The notes: generated by a model from the letters alone, not told the origin. 64,000 nucleotides of DNA from Limimaricola cinnabarinus (GCF_002723615.1 NZ_KZ304958.1:62001-126000); one strand, 5' to 3'. Shown: positions 16,596-25,417, numbered from the stretch's first letter. Translations and numbers: made by a program.

Positions 16596-17420
16596 ATGCA
16601 GCATCTTGCCCTGATCGGGTTCGGGGCGATCGCCCGAACCCTTGTCGCCACGCTTTGCGACCAGCCCGACATGCGGCTTCGCAAGCTCTCCCTGCTGGTG
16701 CGCAGCACGCCCGACGAGCTACGCCGCGCGGCTGCGGAGATCTGCGCGCCGCGTGATATCGAGGTGCAGGTCTTCACCGATATCGCGCAGATGCTGGCGG
16801 CGCGGCCGGATCTGGTCGTCGAATGCGCGGGCCAGAAGGCCGTGGCCGATCACGGCGCGGCGGTGCTGGGCGCGGGGGTCGATCTGGTGACGGCCTCGGT
16901 CGGGGCGTTTGCCGATCAGGCGCTGTTCGACCGGCTCAAGGAGACCGCCGCGGGGCGGGGGGCGCGGATCATCCTGCCCGCCGGTGCGATCGGCGGCATC
17001 GACGCGCTGGTCGCGGCGCGGCTGTCCGGCCTGAACGAGCTGAGCTATACCGGGCGCAAACCGCCCGGCGGTTGGAAGGGCACGGATGCGGAAAGCCGCG
17101 TCGATCTGGACGCCCTGACCGAAGAGGCGGTCTTTTTCGAAGGCACGGCCCGCGAGGCGGCGATGCGCTTTCCCAAGAATGCCAATGTCGCCGCGACGCT
17201 GGCGCTGGCCGGGCCGGGCATGGACGAAACCCGTGTGCGCCTGATCGCGGACCCGGCAACGACCGAGAACACGCATGAATACCAGGTCAGATCGCAGGCC
17301 GTGGACTACAGCATGCGCCTTGTCGGAAAGGTGTCTCCGCTGAACCCCAAGACCTCCCTTTCGACGGCCTACAGTCTGGCGCGCACGGTGCTGAACCGGT
17401 CCGGCGCGATCATCATCTAG
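16596..17420 (+). CDS. Aspartate dehydrogenase-like protein
   Basis: The 274-residue protein belongs to the L-aspartate dehydrogenase (DUF108) family. Residues 1-120 are an NAD(P)-binding Rossmann domain beginning LALIGFGAIARTLV. The second domain contains LPAGAIGGIDALVAAR, the substrate-facing TGRKPPGGWKGT, and FPKNANVAATLALAGPGMDETRVRLIADP. Known members interconvert aspartate and oxaloacetate or iminoaspartate for NAD synthesis. Here the gene is inside a catabolic operon rather than with nadA/nadC, so it may act on a pathway amino acid or imine instead. It is followed after 9 bases by an aldehyde dehydrogenase. Confidence 0.85.
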   Translation: MQHLALIGFGAIARTLVATLCDQPDMRLRKLSLLVRSTPDELRRAAAEICAPRDIEVQVFTDIAQMLAARPDLVVECAGQKAVADHGAAVLGAGVDLVTASVGAFADQALFDRLKETAAGRGARIILPAGAIGGIDALVAARLSGLNELSYTGRKPPGGWKGTDAESRVDLDALTEEAVFFEGTAREAAMRFPKNANVAATLALAGPGMDETRVRLIADPATTENTHEYQVRSQAVDYSMRLVGKVSPLNPKTSLSTAYSLARTVLNRSGAIII

Positions 17421-17429
17421 GAGCACGAC

Positions 17430-18914
17430 ATGACCTATCCCTTCCCGGACGGACGGCTGTTCGTCGGTGGTGAATGGCAGGCCGGCACCGGGGCCGAGAT
17501 CACCTCGACCTTTGCCGCCGAAGGCACCGAGAACATGAGCTTTGCGGGCGCGTCGCAGGCGGATGTGCTGTCGGCCATCGACCGCGCCCGGACCGCGCAG
17601 GCAAAGCCCGAATGGCAGGGCCTCAGGCCGCATGAGCGGGCGATGCATCTTTACCGGATCGCCGACGGGATCACCGCCAATATCGAACGGATTTCCTGGC
17701 TGCAAAGCCGCGACACCAGCAAGACCCGAAGCGAGGCCCGCGCGCTGGCGGCGTCCGCCGCGGCCACGTTCCGCTATTTCGGCGCCGTGCTGGAGACCTC
17801 GGACGACCTGATGACCGCCCCGCGCAGCGACTACCAGACCTATTCCGTGCATGATCCCATCGGCCTCGTCGGCGCGATCACGCCGTGGAACTCCCCCATC
17901 GCCTCGGACGCGCAGAAAGTCGCGCCGGCGCTGGCGGCGGGCAATGCCGTGCTGCTGAAACCGGCCAGCTGGTCGCCCGTGATCAGCCTGGAACTGGCCC
18001 GGATCGTGGAGGAGGCGGGGCTGCCCAGGGGGCTCTTTTCCGTTCTGCCGGGCTCGGGCCGCGAGGTCGGCAACCTGCTGGTCGAACATCCCGATATCGG
18101 CAAGGTGTCCTTCACCGGCGGCACCTCCACGGGCCGCCACCTGGCGCATGTGGCAGCCGAGAAGCTGATGCCGATCTCGCTGGAGCTGGGCGGCAAATCC
18201 CCGACCATCGTGTTCGAGGATTGCGACGAGGACCTGGCGATCGCCGGCATCCTGTTCGGCATCTTCTCGTCCAGCGGGCAGAGCTGCATCGCAGGGTCGC
18301 GCCTGTTCGTCCAGCGCAGCATCCATGACCGCTTCGTGACGCGCCTGGTCGAGGCGACCGAGGCCCTGAAGGTCGGCCATCCGTTCGACGATGCGACGCA
18401 GGTCTCGTCGATGGTGCATGCAGATCACCGCGCCTCGGTCGAAGCCTATGTGCAGGCGGCCCGCGAGGAAGGCGGCGAAATCCTGACCGGCGGCGCGCGG
18501 CCCGAGGGGGCGCGATATGACGACGGGGCCTATTACCTGCCCACGATCATCGCCGGGCTGGACAACACGGCCCGCACCTGCCGCGAGGAAATCTTCGGCC
18601 CCGTGCTGGTCGTCATGCCCTTCGACGACGAGGAGGACGTGATCGCCATGTCGAACGACAACGAATATGGCCTGGCCTGCGGGCTGTGGTCGCGCGATCA
18701 TGTCAAATGCTGGCGGCTGGCGCGGGCCATCCGGGCCGGAACCGTCTGGATCAACACCTACAAGCAATTTTCGATCTCGACCCCCTTCGGCGGCGACGGG
18801 GCGAGCGGCATGGGGCGCGAGAAGGGCCGGGCGGGGCTTCGCGCCTATCAGCGGCAGAAATCGATCTACGAGGATCATTCGGGCCGGCCGCATCCATGGG
18901 CGCGCTGGCCCTGA
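17430..18914 (+). CDS. Aldehyde dehydrogenase
   Basis: The 494-residue NAD(P)-dependent aldehyde dehydrogenase carries the catalytic Glu252 in LELGGKSP and Cys286 in SGQSCIAGSR. The NAD-binding GAITPWNSP motif is near residue 150, and EEIFGPVLVVMPFDDEED comes late in the sequence. TAGGAG lies 6 bases before the ATG. It is the last gene of the cupin-led operon; the IclR gene converges 38 bases downstream. It most likely oxidises a semialdehyde released after ring cleavage, but the substrate cannot be read from sequence. Confidence 0.92.
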   Translation: MTYPFPDGRLFVGGEWQAGTGAEITSTFAAEGTENMSFAGASQADVLSAIDRARTAQAKPEWQGLRPHERAMHLYRIADGITANIERISWLQSRDTSKTRSEARALAASAAATFRYFGAVLETSDDLMTAPRSDYQTYSVHDPIGLVGAITPWNSPIASDAQKVAPALAAGNAVLLKPASWSPVISLELARIVEEAGLPRGLFSVLPGSGREVGNLLVEHPDIGKVSFTGGTSTGRHLAHVAAEKLMPISLELGGKSPTIVFEDCDEDLAIAGILFGIFSSSGQSCIAGSRLFVQRSIHDRFVTRLVEATEALKVGHPFDDATQVSSMVHADHRASVEAYVQAAREEGGEILTGGARPEGARYDDGAYYLPTIIAGLDNTARTCREEIFGPVLVVMPFDDEEDVIAMSNDNEYGLACGLWSRDHVKCWRLARAIRAGTVWINTYKQFSISTPFGGDGASGMGREKGRAGLRAYQRQKSIYEDHSGRPHPWARWP

Positions 18915-18952
18915 CGGTGCCCGGCTGCGGCGGCCCCGGTCGCGGGGAGGGC

Positions 18953-19762
18953 CTACCGCGCCCGGGCCACGTAGCCCAGTGCCATCGACGCCTGTTGCGC
19001 GGCCGAACGCACTGCATCCTTGATCGCGCCCTCGGGGCCGCTTCCTTCCTCGGTGAAACGGCTGACGGGGCCTGACACGTTGATCGCGCCGGCCGGTCGC
19101 GCCTCGTGGTCGAGCACCGCCGCCGCGCAGGAGCCGATCCCGGCTTCGAAATTGCCTTCGCTCCATGCGACGCCGAGCTGTCGGTCCTGCTGCGCCTGCT
19201 CCAGCACCGCCTCGACGGTCAGGGGCGTCTTTTCCGTGAGTTTGCGAAGCTCGACGCCGCCGAAGAGCGCGCGGATGTCATCGTCTGACATTTCGGACAG
19301 GATGGCGCGCCCGCCCGAGGAGGTATGCGCCGAGAGGCGCGATCCGGGGCGCATGTTGCTGACCAGATGCGTTCTGGGGGCCTCATGCACGAGATAGACA
19401 AGGTCGATGCCATCGAGAATGCCGAGATGTGCGGACATGCCGGTCGTCCTTGCCAGCTCGGCCAGGAGCGGCTGGCAGACCTGCACGATATCGCGCCCGT
19501 GGATCGCCTGCGCGGCCAGGCTGATCAAGGCGGGGCCGAGCCGGTATCCGGCGCCTTCCTCGATTTGCTCGATCATGCGATTGGCTTCGAGCGTGTGGAT
19601 CAGGCGGATCAGCGTCGTCCTGTTGATCCCCAGCTCCTTCGAGGTGGTGCTGAGGTTTCGGCACCTTCGGCCGCTGCCGATATGGCGCAGCAGGCTCAGC
19701 GCGCGCTCGACCGGCGGCACTGAATAGGATGTCGATTCTTTTTCCGTCACGTCTCGCATCAT
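18953..19762 (-). CDS. IclR-family regulator
   Basis: The 269-residue IclR protein has a winged helix at about residues 15-75 (VERALSLLRHIG, ELGINRTTLIRLIHTLE). A GAF-like effector domain follows, with GMSAHLGILDGIDLVYL and the family signature region ending GAINVSGPVSRFTE. Two adjacent ATGs at 19762 and 19759 follow a GGAGA site. It lies between two catabolic operons: it converges on the aldehyde dehydrogenase gene and diverges from the flavin monooxygenase gene. GTTC-N6-GAAC motifs stand before itself, the monooxygenase operon and the cupin operon, so it probably controls all three. Confidence 0.9.
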   Translation of the reverse strand: MMRDVTEKESTSYSVPPVERALSLLRHIGSGRRCRNLSTTSKELGINRTTLIRLIHTLEANRMIEQIEEGAGYRLGPALISLAAQAIHGRDIVQVCQPLLAELARTTGMSAHLGILDGIDLVYLVHEAPRTHLVSNMRPGSRLSAHTSSGGRAILSEMSDDDIRALFGGVELRKLTEKTPLTVEAVLEQAQQDRQLGVAWSEGNFEAGIGSCAAAVLDHEARPAGAINVSGPVSRFTEEGSGPEGAIKDAVRSAAQQASMALGYVARAR

Positions 19763-19799
19763 GGGTCTCCGCCGATCACTATACAATATAGAACAAGTA

Positions 19800-19813
19800 A
19801 TTCGTATTTGAAC
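19800..19813. promoter_or_regulatory. Imperfect IclR-type site near iclR
   Basis: ATTC-GTATTT-GAAC keeps 7 of 8 conserved arm bases of the GTTC-N6-GAAC motif. It lies 38 bases upstream of the IclR start codon, suggesting autoregulation. Confidence 0.35.
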
Positions 19814-19924
19814 ATACGCATTCACATGATTTCAGGGAAAAATATCCGGCACCGGAGCCTGCCGCGCAATCTCCGAACCATTTTCTTGACCCACAAGGCG
19901 CCGCATCGTATGTATGAACTTATC

Positions 19925-19938
19925 GTTCAAAATAGAAC
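19925..19938. promoter_or_regulatory. GTTC-N6-GAAC operator before monooxygenase operon
   Basis: GTTC-AAAATA-GAAC lies 12 bases before the monooxygenase start codon. It has the same arms and spacing as the palindrome before the cupin operon and is the likely binding site of the divergent IclR protein. Confidence 0.5.
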
Positions 19939-19950
19939 AGGGAGCTGGAG

Positions 19951-21081
19951 ATGGGTGGATTGAAAATCGGCATCAGCGGTGGCGGGATCGGCGGCTTCAG
20001 TGCGGCGATCGCATTGCGCAAGGCCGGGCACGACGTGCAGGTCTTCGAACGTGCGCCCGCCTTCAACCGGGTCGGCGCGGATATCAATCTCACGCCCAAT
20101 GCCGTGTTCGCGCTCGATCAGCTCGGTGTCGGGGAATACCTGCGCAAGACCGCCGCGCGGCCGACCTTTCGTATCAGCCGCGATGGCGTGACCGGCGAGG
20201 AGACGTCACGCCTGCCGATGAGCGCCGCCGCCGAAGAGAAATACGGCGCGCCGCAGCTTACGATTCACCGCGCCGACCTTCTGACCGCGTTGCAGGACCA
20301 GCTCCCCGAAACCTGCGTTCACCCCGGCATGTCGGCGAAGAGTGTCGCGCTCTCCGATGACGGCGCCACGATCCTGTTCGAGGATGGCAGCCGCCGGAAA
20401 TTCGACGTCGTGATCGGCGCGGATGGCATTCATTCCGCGGTCCGCACGGCGCTTTGGGGCGAGGACGACCCGAAATTCACCGGCATCGTGTCCTATCGCG
20501 GTGTCTTTCCGCGCAGCAAGGCGTCCGAGCTGCCCGACACCGATGCCTTCACCAAGTGGTGGGGCGAGGTGCCGGAGAAGCAGATCGTGACCTTTCCGCT
20601 GACGCTCGGCGAGGAGATCTTCGTCTTTGCGACCACGCCGCAGCAGGGCTGGACCGAGGAGGGCTGGACCCTGCCGGGCGATGTCGAGGAGCTGCGCGCC
20701 GAATACAGCAATTTCCATGCCGACGCGCGCGCCCTGCTGGACGCCTGCGACGAGGTGACGAAATCCGCGCTGCATGTGCGCGAGCCGATGGAGCAATGGT
20801 CGAAGGGCCGTGCCACCATCCTGGGCGACGCCGCGCATCCGATGGTGCCGTTCATGGCGCAAGGCGCCTGCATGGCGATCGAGGATGCCGTGGTGCTGGC
20901 CCGGACGCTGGACGGTGTCGATCCCGGCGGGGTCGAAAAGGCGCTCGAGCAATACGAGACCGCTCGCAAGCCGCGCACCGCGCAGGTGCAGAAGAACTCG
21001 TTGGCCAACGAGTGGCTGAAAAAGGGTGGCAATGCCGATTGGGTCTATGGCTACGATGCTTGGGCCATCGGATTGACCTGA
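19951..21081 (+). CDS. NicC-like FAD-dependent monooxygenase
   Basis: The 376-residue protein is a class A flavoprotein aromatic hydroxylase. It has the FAD dinucleotide motif GGGIGG (residues 10-15), the DG motif GADGIHSAVR, and the ribityl-binding GDAAHP at residues 292-297 followed by GACMAIEDA. From memory, the AQGACMAIEDA stretch and the WVYGYD C-terminus resemble 6-hydroxynicotinate 3-monooxygenase (NicC) more than salicylate hydroxylase. It should hydroxylate a phenolic or hydroxypyridine carboxylate with NAD(P)H and O2, possibly with decarboxylation. It heads an operon with dctPQM and is preceded by a candidate IclR site. Confidence 0.88.
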   Translation: MGGLKIGISGGGIGGFSAAIALRKAGHDVQVFERAPAFNRVGADINLTPNAVFALDQLGVGEYLRKTAARPTFRISRDGVTGEETSRLPMSAAAEEKYGAPQLTIHRADLLTALQDQLPETCVHPGMSAKSVALSDDGATILFEDGSRRKFDVVIGADGIHSAVRTALWGEDDPKFTGIVSYRGVFPRSKASELPDTDAFTKWWGEVPEKQIVTFPLTLGEEIFVFATTPQQGWTEEGWTLPGDVEELRAEYSNFHADARALLDACDEVTKSALHVREPMEQWSKGRATILGDAAHPMVPFMAQGACMAIEDAVVLARTLDGVDPGGVEKALEQYETARKPRTAQVQKNSLANEWLKKGGNADWVYGYDAWAIGLT

Positions 21082-21102
21082 AGCCCAACCAAGGGAGAGA
21101 CC

Positions 21103-22077
21103 ATGAAACATCTTTTGAAATCCGTGGCCTTGGCGGCCGGTGCCGTCTGGATCGGCGGCGCTGCCATCGCCCAGGAATACACGATGAACGCGGTGACGCT
21201 GGCCCCCCGTCAGGCGGATATCTCGCGGGGCTTCGCGATGTTCATCGACGAGGTGAACGCCGAATTCGAGGGCGAGTTCAAGATCAACTGGCGCGGCGGC
21301 CCCGAGGTCATGCCGCCCTTCGGCCAGGCCGAGGCGGTGCGCAACGGCGCCATGGACATCACGTTCACCAGCCCCAGCTACTATTCCGGCCTCGTGCCCG
21401 CCTCCTCCACGATGAACCTGTCCTTCAAGGATTATGACGACATTCGCGGGACCGGCTATTATGAGCGGATGAATGAGCTGCACGCCGAGCAGGACCTCGT
21501 ATTCCTTGGCGAAGTGCCGGCCACCGACCTCGCTTTCCACGTCTTTCTGAACACCCCGATCGAGACGCTCGACGATCTCGACGGGTTGCGCATCCGGGTC
21601 TTTCCGACGCTGCTTCCGCTGGTGAAGGCGCTGGGAGGCGAACCGCTGGTCCTGCCGATGGGCGAGATCTACACCGCGATGGAGCGCGGCACGATCGACG
21701 GCTTCATGCGCGGCACCGTCGGCTGGGCCGAGCAATTCCAGGGCGTCGTGACCCATGTCGTCTATCCCGGCGTCTACCGGGCCGGTTTCCCGGTCCTGGT
21801 GAACCAGAACGCCTGGAACGAGCTGCCCGAGGATCTGCGCAGCCGCATCACGACCTTCGTGCGCGACGATCTGGCCCCGCGGATCGACGAGATCTGGGCC
21901 GAGGATGTCGCCGAAGGTGTCGGGCAGATGGAGAAAGCCGGCTTCGAAGTCATCGAGCTGTCGGGCGAGGACGCCGCGCGCCTGCGCGAGGTCGCCATCG
22001 AGTCCGCCTGGACGGAGATCGCCAAGACCACGGGCGATGACGTCGCGGCCGAACTGCGCGGCATGCTGGTCGACTAG
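21103..22077 (+). CDS. TRAP transporter substrate-binding protein (DctP)
   Basis: This 324-residue periplasmic protein begins with a signal peptide ending AAIAQ. It then has the DctP fold, with the conserved LRIRVFPTLLPLVKALGGEPLVLPMGEIYTAMERGTIDG region spread over residues 163-205. In most family members an arginine in that segment (here within GLRIRV) binds the substrate carboxylate. AAGGGAGAG precedes the ATG. It follows the monooxygenase after 21 bases and is the specificity component of the dctPQM importer, presumably for the monooxygenase substrate. Confidence 0.92.
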   Translation: MKHLLKSVALAAGAVWIGGAAIAQEYTMNAVTLAPRQADISRGFAMFIDEVNAEFEGEFKINWRGGPEVMPPFGQAEAVRNGAMDITFTSPSYYSGLVPASSTMNLSFKDYDDIRGTGYYERMNELHAEQDLVFLGEVPATDLAFHVFLNTPIETLDDLDGLRIRVFPTLLPLVKALGGEPLVLPMGEIYTAMERGTIDGFMRGTVGWAEQFQGVVTHVVYPGVYRAGFPVLVNQNAWNELPEDLRSRITTFVRDDLAPRIDEIWAEDVAEGVGQMEKAGFEVIELSGEDAARLREVAIESAWTEIAKTTGDDVAAELRGMLVD

Positions 22078-22099
22078 ACCCCGCGATCTTCGATCACCG

Positions 22100-22130
22100 G
22101 CGGGGCCGCGCCATGCAGGCCCGGCCCCGC
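22100..22130 (+). terminator. Intercistronic hairpin after dctP
   Basis: GCGGGGCCG and CGGCCCCGC form a perfect 9-base stem in the 78-base gap between dctP and dctQ. There is no T-run. It probably stabilises dctP mRNA or attenuates the downstream genes. Confidence 0.5.
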
Positions 22131-22155
22131 TGCCGCAACATTGCTAGGACTTGTG

Positions 22156-22656
22156 ATGCCGTCTCCCTATCATCGTCTCCAGCGCCTTTTCAGCCGCCTG
22201 AACCTCTGGCTGGCGATCCTGGGGGCGTGCATCCTGTTTTTCGCCGCGACCATCATCTTCATCGAAGTGGTCTCGCGGGCGTTCGGCGCGGGCTCTCGTC
22301 TGTGGGTCATCGAGATCAGCGAATACTCGCTTCTCTACATCACCTTTCTCGGCGCGCCTTACCTGCTCGAGAAGAACATGCATGTCACCCTCGATCTCGT
22401 CTATAACAGCCTGTCGACAGGCTGGAAGGCCCTGGCGCAGCTGGTCAATTCGATCGTCGGCCTCGCGGTTTGCCTGGTGCTGGCCGTCGTCGGCATCGAC
22501 GTGGTTCTCGACCAGGTCGAAACCGGTGTCCGCGCGACCACGGTGATGGCCCCGCCGAAATACTGGATCACGCTGGTGCTGCCCCTCGGGATGTTCCTGA
22601 TGGCGGTTCAGTTTCTCTTCCAGGCGGTCGCCGCCCTCCGCACCGAGGTATCGTGA
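22156..22656 (+). CDS. TRAP transporter small permease (DctQ)
   Basis: The 166-residue protein has four predicted transmembrane helices, the layout of a DctQ small subunit: AILGACILFFAATIIFIEV, an EYSLLYITFLGAPYLL helix, and two more up to residue 160. The family-typical E-Y-S-L and MHVTLD residues around the second helix are present. The ATG at 22156 is preferred over the TTG at 22141. The stop codon overlaps the dctM start (TGATG), so the two permease subunits are translationally coupled. Confidence 0.88.
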   Translation: MPSPYHRLQRLFSRLNLWLAILGACILFFAATIIFIEVVSRAFGAGSRLWVIEISEYSLLYITFLGAPYLLEKNMHVTLDLVYNSLSTGWKALAQLVNSIVGLAVCLVLAVVGIDVVLDQVETGVRATTVMAPPKYWITLVLPLGMFLMAVQFLFQAVAALRTEVS

Positions 22657-23975
22657 TGCTCGAATGGTATTCCGTGATCGCCCTCGTGGTGGGCCCGCTG
22701 CTGGTCCTGATGATCCTCGGCCTGCCGGTGGCGTTCTCCTTCCTGGCGGTGAACATCGTCGGCTCCTACATCCTTCTGGGCGGCATGTCCGGGGTGCGGC
22801 AGGTGGTGATGAACACCATCGATTCCGTCTCCAGCTTCACCCTCGTTCCGGTCGCCCTGTTCATGATCATGGGCGAAGGCATGTTCCAGTCCCGCATCGC
22901 CATCGACCTGATGGATACGCTGGACAAATGGTTCGGAAGATTGCGCGGGCGGCTGGCCTTCATGGCCGTGGGGGGCGGGGTCCTGTTCTCGTCGCTGACC
23001 GGCAATTCGATGGGTGCGATCGCGCTGCTCGGCTCCTCGCTCGTCCCCGAGATGGAGAAGCGCGGCTACAAGAAGCCGATGACACTCGGCCCGATCCTCG
23101 GCTCTGCCGGGCTCGCGATCATGATCCCGCCAAGCTCGCTGGCCGTGGTTCTGGGCGTGGTGGCGGAATTGTCCATCGGCCGCATCCTGATCGGGATCAT
23201 CGTGCCGGGCCTGTTGATGGCCGTGCTCTACACGCTCTACATCTATGTCCGCGTCACGCTCGAGCCCGACCTCGCCCCCTCCTTCGACGTGGAGCCGGTG
23301 CCGATGTCCGAAAAGCTGCACGCCACGGCGGTGAACATCCTTCCTCTCGGGCTCGTCGTCTTCTCGGTCGTCGGCGTGATCTTTCTGGGCTGGGCGACCC
23401 CGAGCGAGGCCGCCGCGACCGGCGCCTTCGCCACGCTCGCCCTTGCCGCGATGAAACGGCGGCTGACATGGAACGTGTTCTCGAAATCCATTCTCGGCAG
23501 CGCCAACATCTCGGTCATGGTGCTGCTGATCGTGTCGGGCGCGGTGACGTTCACGCAGCTGCTGGCCTTTACCGGCGCGACATTCGGCATGGTGGACGCC
23601 ATCATCTCGCTCGATATCGGGCCGGGCGCCATCGTGCTGACGATGCTGGGAGCCGTGATTTTCCTGGGCATGTTCATGGGCCCCTTGCCGATCATGCTGA
23701 TCACGCTGCCGATCTTCATACCCGTCATCCTCGAATTCGGCTTCGACCCGATCTGGTTCGCCGCGATGTATCTGGTCGCGATCGAAACCGGCTCCACCTC
23801 GCCCCCGCTCGGCGGCGCGCTGTTCGTGATGAAGGCCGTGGCCCCGAAGGGCACCACGATGAACGAGATCTACCGCGCGGCGACGCCCTTCATCATCTGC
23901 GATCTGGCGGCGATACTGATCCTGTTCTTCGTCCCGCAGCTGGTGACATTTCCGGTGGAATACATGTTCCGGTGA
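22656..23975 (+). CDS. TRAP transporter large permease (DctM)
   Basis: This 439-residue membrane protein has about twelve hydrophobic helices and belongs to the DctM/SiaM large TRAP permease family. Typical segments are GGGVLFSSLTGNSMGAIALLGS, here near residue 105-125, LGSAGLAIMIPPSSLAVVLG, and the late ETGSTSPPLGGALFVMKAV. It couples solute uptake to the sodium or proton gradient together with DctP and DctQ. It is the last gene of the operon; an imperfect GC hairpin follows at 23985. Confidence 0.92.
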   Translation: MLEWYSVIALVVGPLLVLMILGLPVAFSFLAVNIVGSYILLGGMSGVRQVVMNTIDSVSSFTLVPVALFMIMGEGMFQSRIAIDLMDTLDKWFGRLRGRLAFMAVGGGVLFSSLTGNSMGAIALLGSSLVPEMEKRGYKKPMTLGPILGSAGLAIMIPPSSLAVVLGVVAELSIGRILIGIIVPGLLMAVLYTLYIYVRVTLEPDLAPSFDVEPVPMSEKLHATAVNILPLGLVVFSVVGVIFLGWATPSEAAATGAFATLALAAMKRRLTWNVFSKSILGSANISVMVLLIVSGAVTFTQLLAFTGATFGMVDAIISLDIGPGAIVLTMLGAVIFLGMFMGPLPIMLITLPIFIPVILEFGFDPIWFAAMYLVAIETGSTSPPLGGALFVMKAVAPKGTTMNEIYRAATPFIICDLAAILILFFVPQLVTFPVEYMFR

Positions 23976-24434
23976 CCGGACGAGGCCGGGCGTCGTGCTC
24001 CCCCGCCCGGCACGGTCTGCCGCGTCTCACCGGACCGGAAGGGCGAGCCTCCCCGGCGGCACCTCCAAGGCAGTGCTGGCATCCCAGCGGATGCCTGGGC
24101 GGGCCTCGGCCAGCTTCACGAACGGCGCGCCGACGGCAGCAGCCAGTTCCGCGAGGCCGCCTGCCGGGCACACCTTCCATGACATTTGGAAGGCCACGAA
24201 ATCCGGGATCGCGCGGGAGGCGCTCGACCGGAGCGGGAAGCCTTGCGACATCGAGCGAGAACTCGCCGGCCAGCCCGCCGACCTGCTCGACCGCCTCCAC
24301 GGTCACGAGATCGATCGGCCCGGCGAACTGCTTGCGTGGAACCGGGCGCCCGACGCCTGAGCCGCGGCCTCGATCGGGCGGTTACGAGCCGCGCTTGCGC
24401 AGCGCCGCGTTGTAGCCGGTCCGGCCGGGGGCGC
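23976..24434. other. Intergenic region with possible decayed coding sequence
   Basis: This 459-base stretch lies between dctM and the convergent LysR gene. It starts with a hairpin (23985-24011, arms GCCGGGCG and CGCCCGGC, no T-run). On the minus strand, 24027-24251 reads as a protein-like segment (for example IPDFVAFQMSWKVCPAGG and LALPVR), and an overlapping frame just upstream reads TVEAVEQVGGLAGEF. The two look like one coding sequence split by a frameshift, but I do not recognise a family. It is best treated as an unidentified remnant. Confidence 0.3.
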
Positions 24435-25328
24435 TCAGGCGGTGTCCCTGAGATGCTCGACCAGCCACTGGGCCCCGCTATCGAGCACGCTGCCGCGCCT
24501 GCGCATGATACCAATCGGCCTGCGAAAGAGCGGATGATCGAAGGACAGGAATGTCAGCCGCCCTTCCAGATACGGACAGGTCATGGCGACCGGCATCGCG
24601 GTCAGAAGATCGGTGGCGGCGACGATCTCCAGCGCGGACCCGGTTGCACCGGCTTCGCAGCCGATACGGATCTTTTCCAGGCCAGCCGCGAGAAGGGCCG
24701 CCTCGGTCTGTTGCCGCAGCAGGCTGCCGCGGGAATGCACCAGCCAGCTTTGCGTCTCGAGATGACGGGCGGTCAGCCTGTCGATCCGAGTGAGCGGGTG
24801 GTCCGCGCGGCACAACACCCCGATCCGGTCATCGATCAACGGCTCGAAATCCAGGCGCGCCTCCTGATCGACAAGGCTTTGCGGGCCGATCAGCAGATCG
24901 ATCCGGCCACGCGCCAGCATCGCCTGCAGCTCGGGAACGAGGCCCACCTGCAAATCGAGGGTCCAGCTGGGATGCGCCACGAGAAAGCGCGAGATCGCCT
25001 TGGTCAGGAACCGCCCCGACACGATCGGCGGCGCGCCCAGGCGAAGCTCTCCCCTCCGCCCTTCGGCCCAGAGACTGGCCTGAACGCCCGCCTGTTCCTC
25101 GGCGGCCCGGATCGCCAGCCCGCTGCGGGCAAGGCGACGCCCCAGCGCCGTGGGCAATGATCGCTTGCCGCTGCGCTCGAAGATCGGCGCGTCGAGACGC
25201 GCCTCCAGCATGCGCATGTTGCGGCTCAGGGCAGGCTGCGTCAGGCCGAGCTCATCCGCTGCGGCCTGAAACGAGCCGGCCTCTAGGATCGCCGCCAGCT
25301 GCGCCAGGTGTCGAGGGTCAATTTTCAT
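24435..25328 (-). CDS. LysR-family regulator of TAXI/homogentisate operon
   Basis: The 297-residue LysR protein has the helix-turn-helix at residues 5-60 (LAAILEAGSFQAAADELGLTQ-type sequence, SRNMRMLEARLDAPIF) and an effector-binding domain from about residue 92 (ELRLGAPPIVSGRFLT). It diverges from the TAXI TRAP/sulfatase/homogentisate operon with only 89 bases between the start codons, so it is that operon's most likely regulator. The effector would be the imported aromatic or a pathway intermediate. Confidence 0.9.
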   Translation of the reverse strand: MKIDPRHLAQLAAILEAGSFQAAADELGLTQPALSRNMRMLEARLDAPIFERSGKRSLPTALGRRLARSGLAIRAAEEQAGVQASLWAEGRRGELRLGAPPIVSGRFLTKAISRFLVAHPSWTLDLQVGLVPELQAMLARGRIDLLIGPQSLVDQEARLDFEPLIDDRIGVLCRADHPLTRIDRLTARHLETQSWLVHSRGSLLRQQTEAALLAAGLEKIRIGCEAGATGSALEIVAATDLLTAMPVAMTCPYLEGRLTFLSFDHPLFRRPIGIMRRRGSVLDSGAQWLVEHLRDTA

Positions 25329-25417
25329 ACCAGAATGATATATATATGCGCAATAAAGTCATTATAATTTATGTGATGCCGGCGCTAGCGTGAGATCGAC
25401 ATCTTTGGGAGGAGATC
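25329..25417. promoter_or_regulatory. Divergent promoter, LysR/TAXI operon
   Basis: The 89-base gap is strikingly AT-rich for this genome. It includes AATGA (25334-25338) and TCATT (25359-25363) as an inverted repeat around a TATATATATG core. The start-proximal half holds a GGGAGGAG ribosome site for the TAXI gene. It must contain both promoters and a LysR binding site, although no perfect T-N11-A palindrome stands out. Confidence 0.4.

Noticed and set aside
14862-19166. Long minus-strand open frames (580 and 815 codons) opposite the ThDP, aspartate dehydrogenase-like and ALDH genes
   Set aside because: Their translations are rich in Arg, Gly and His with no domains, while the plus-strand genes carry full motif sets.
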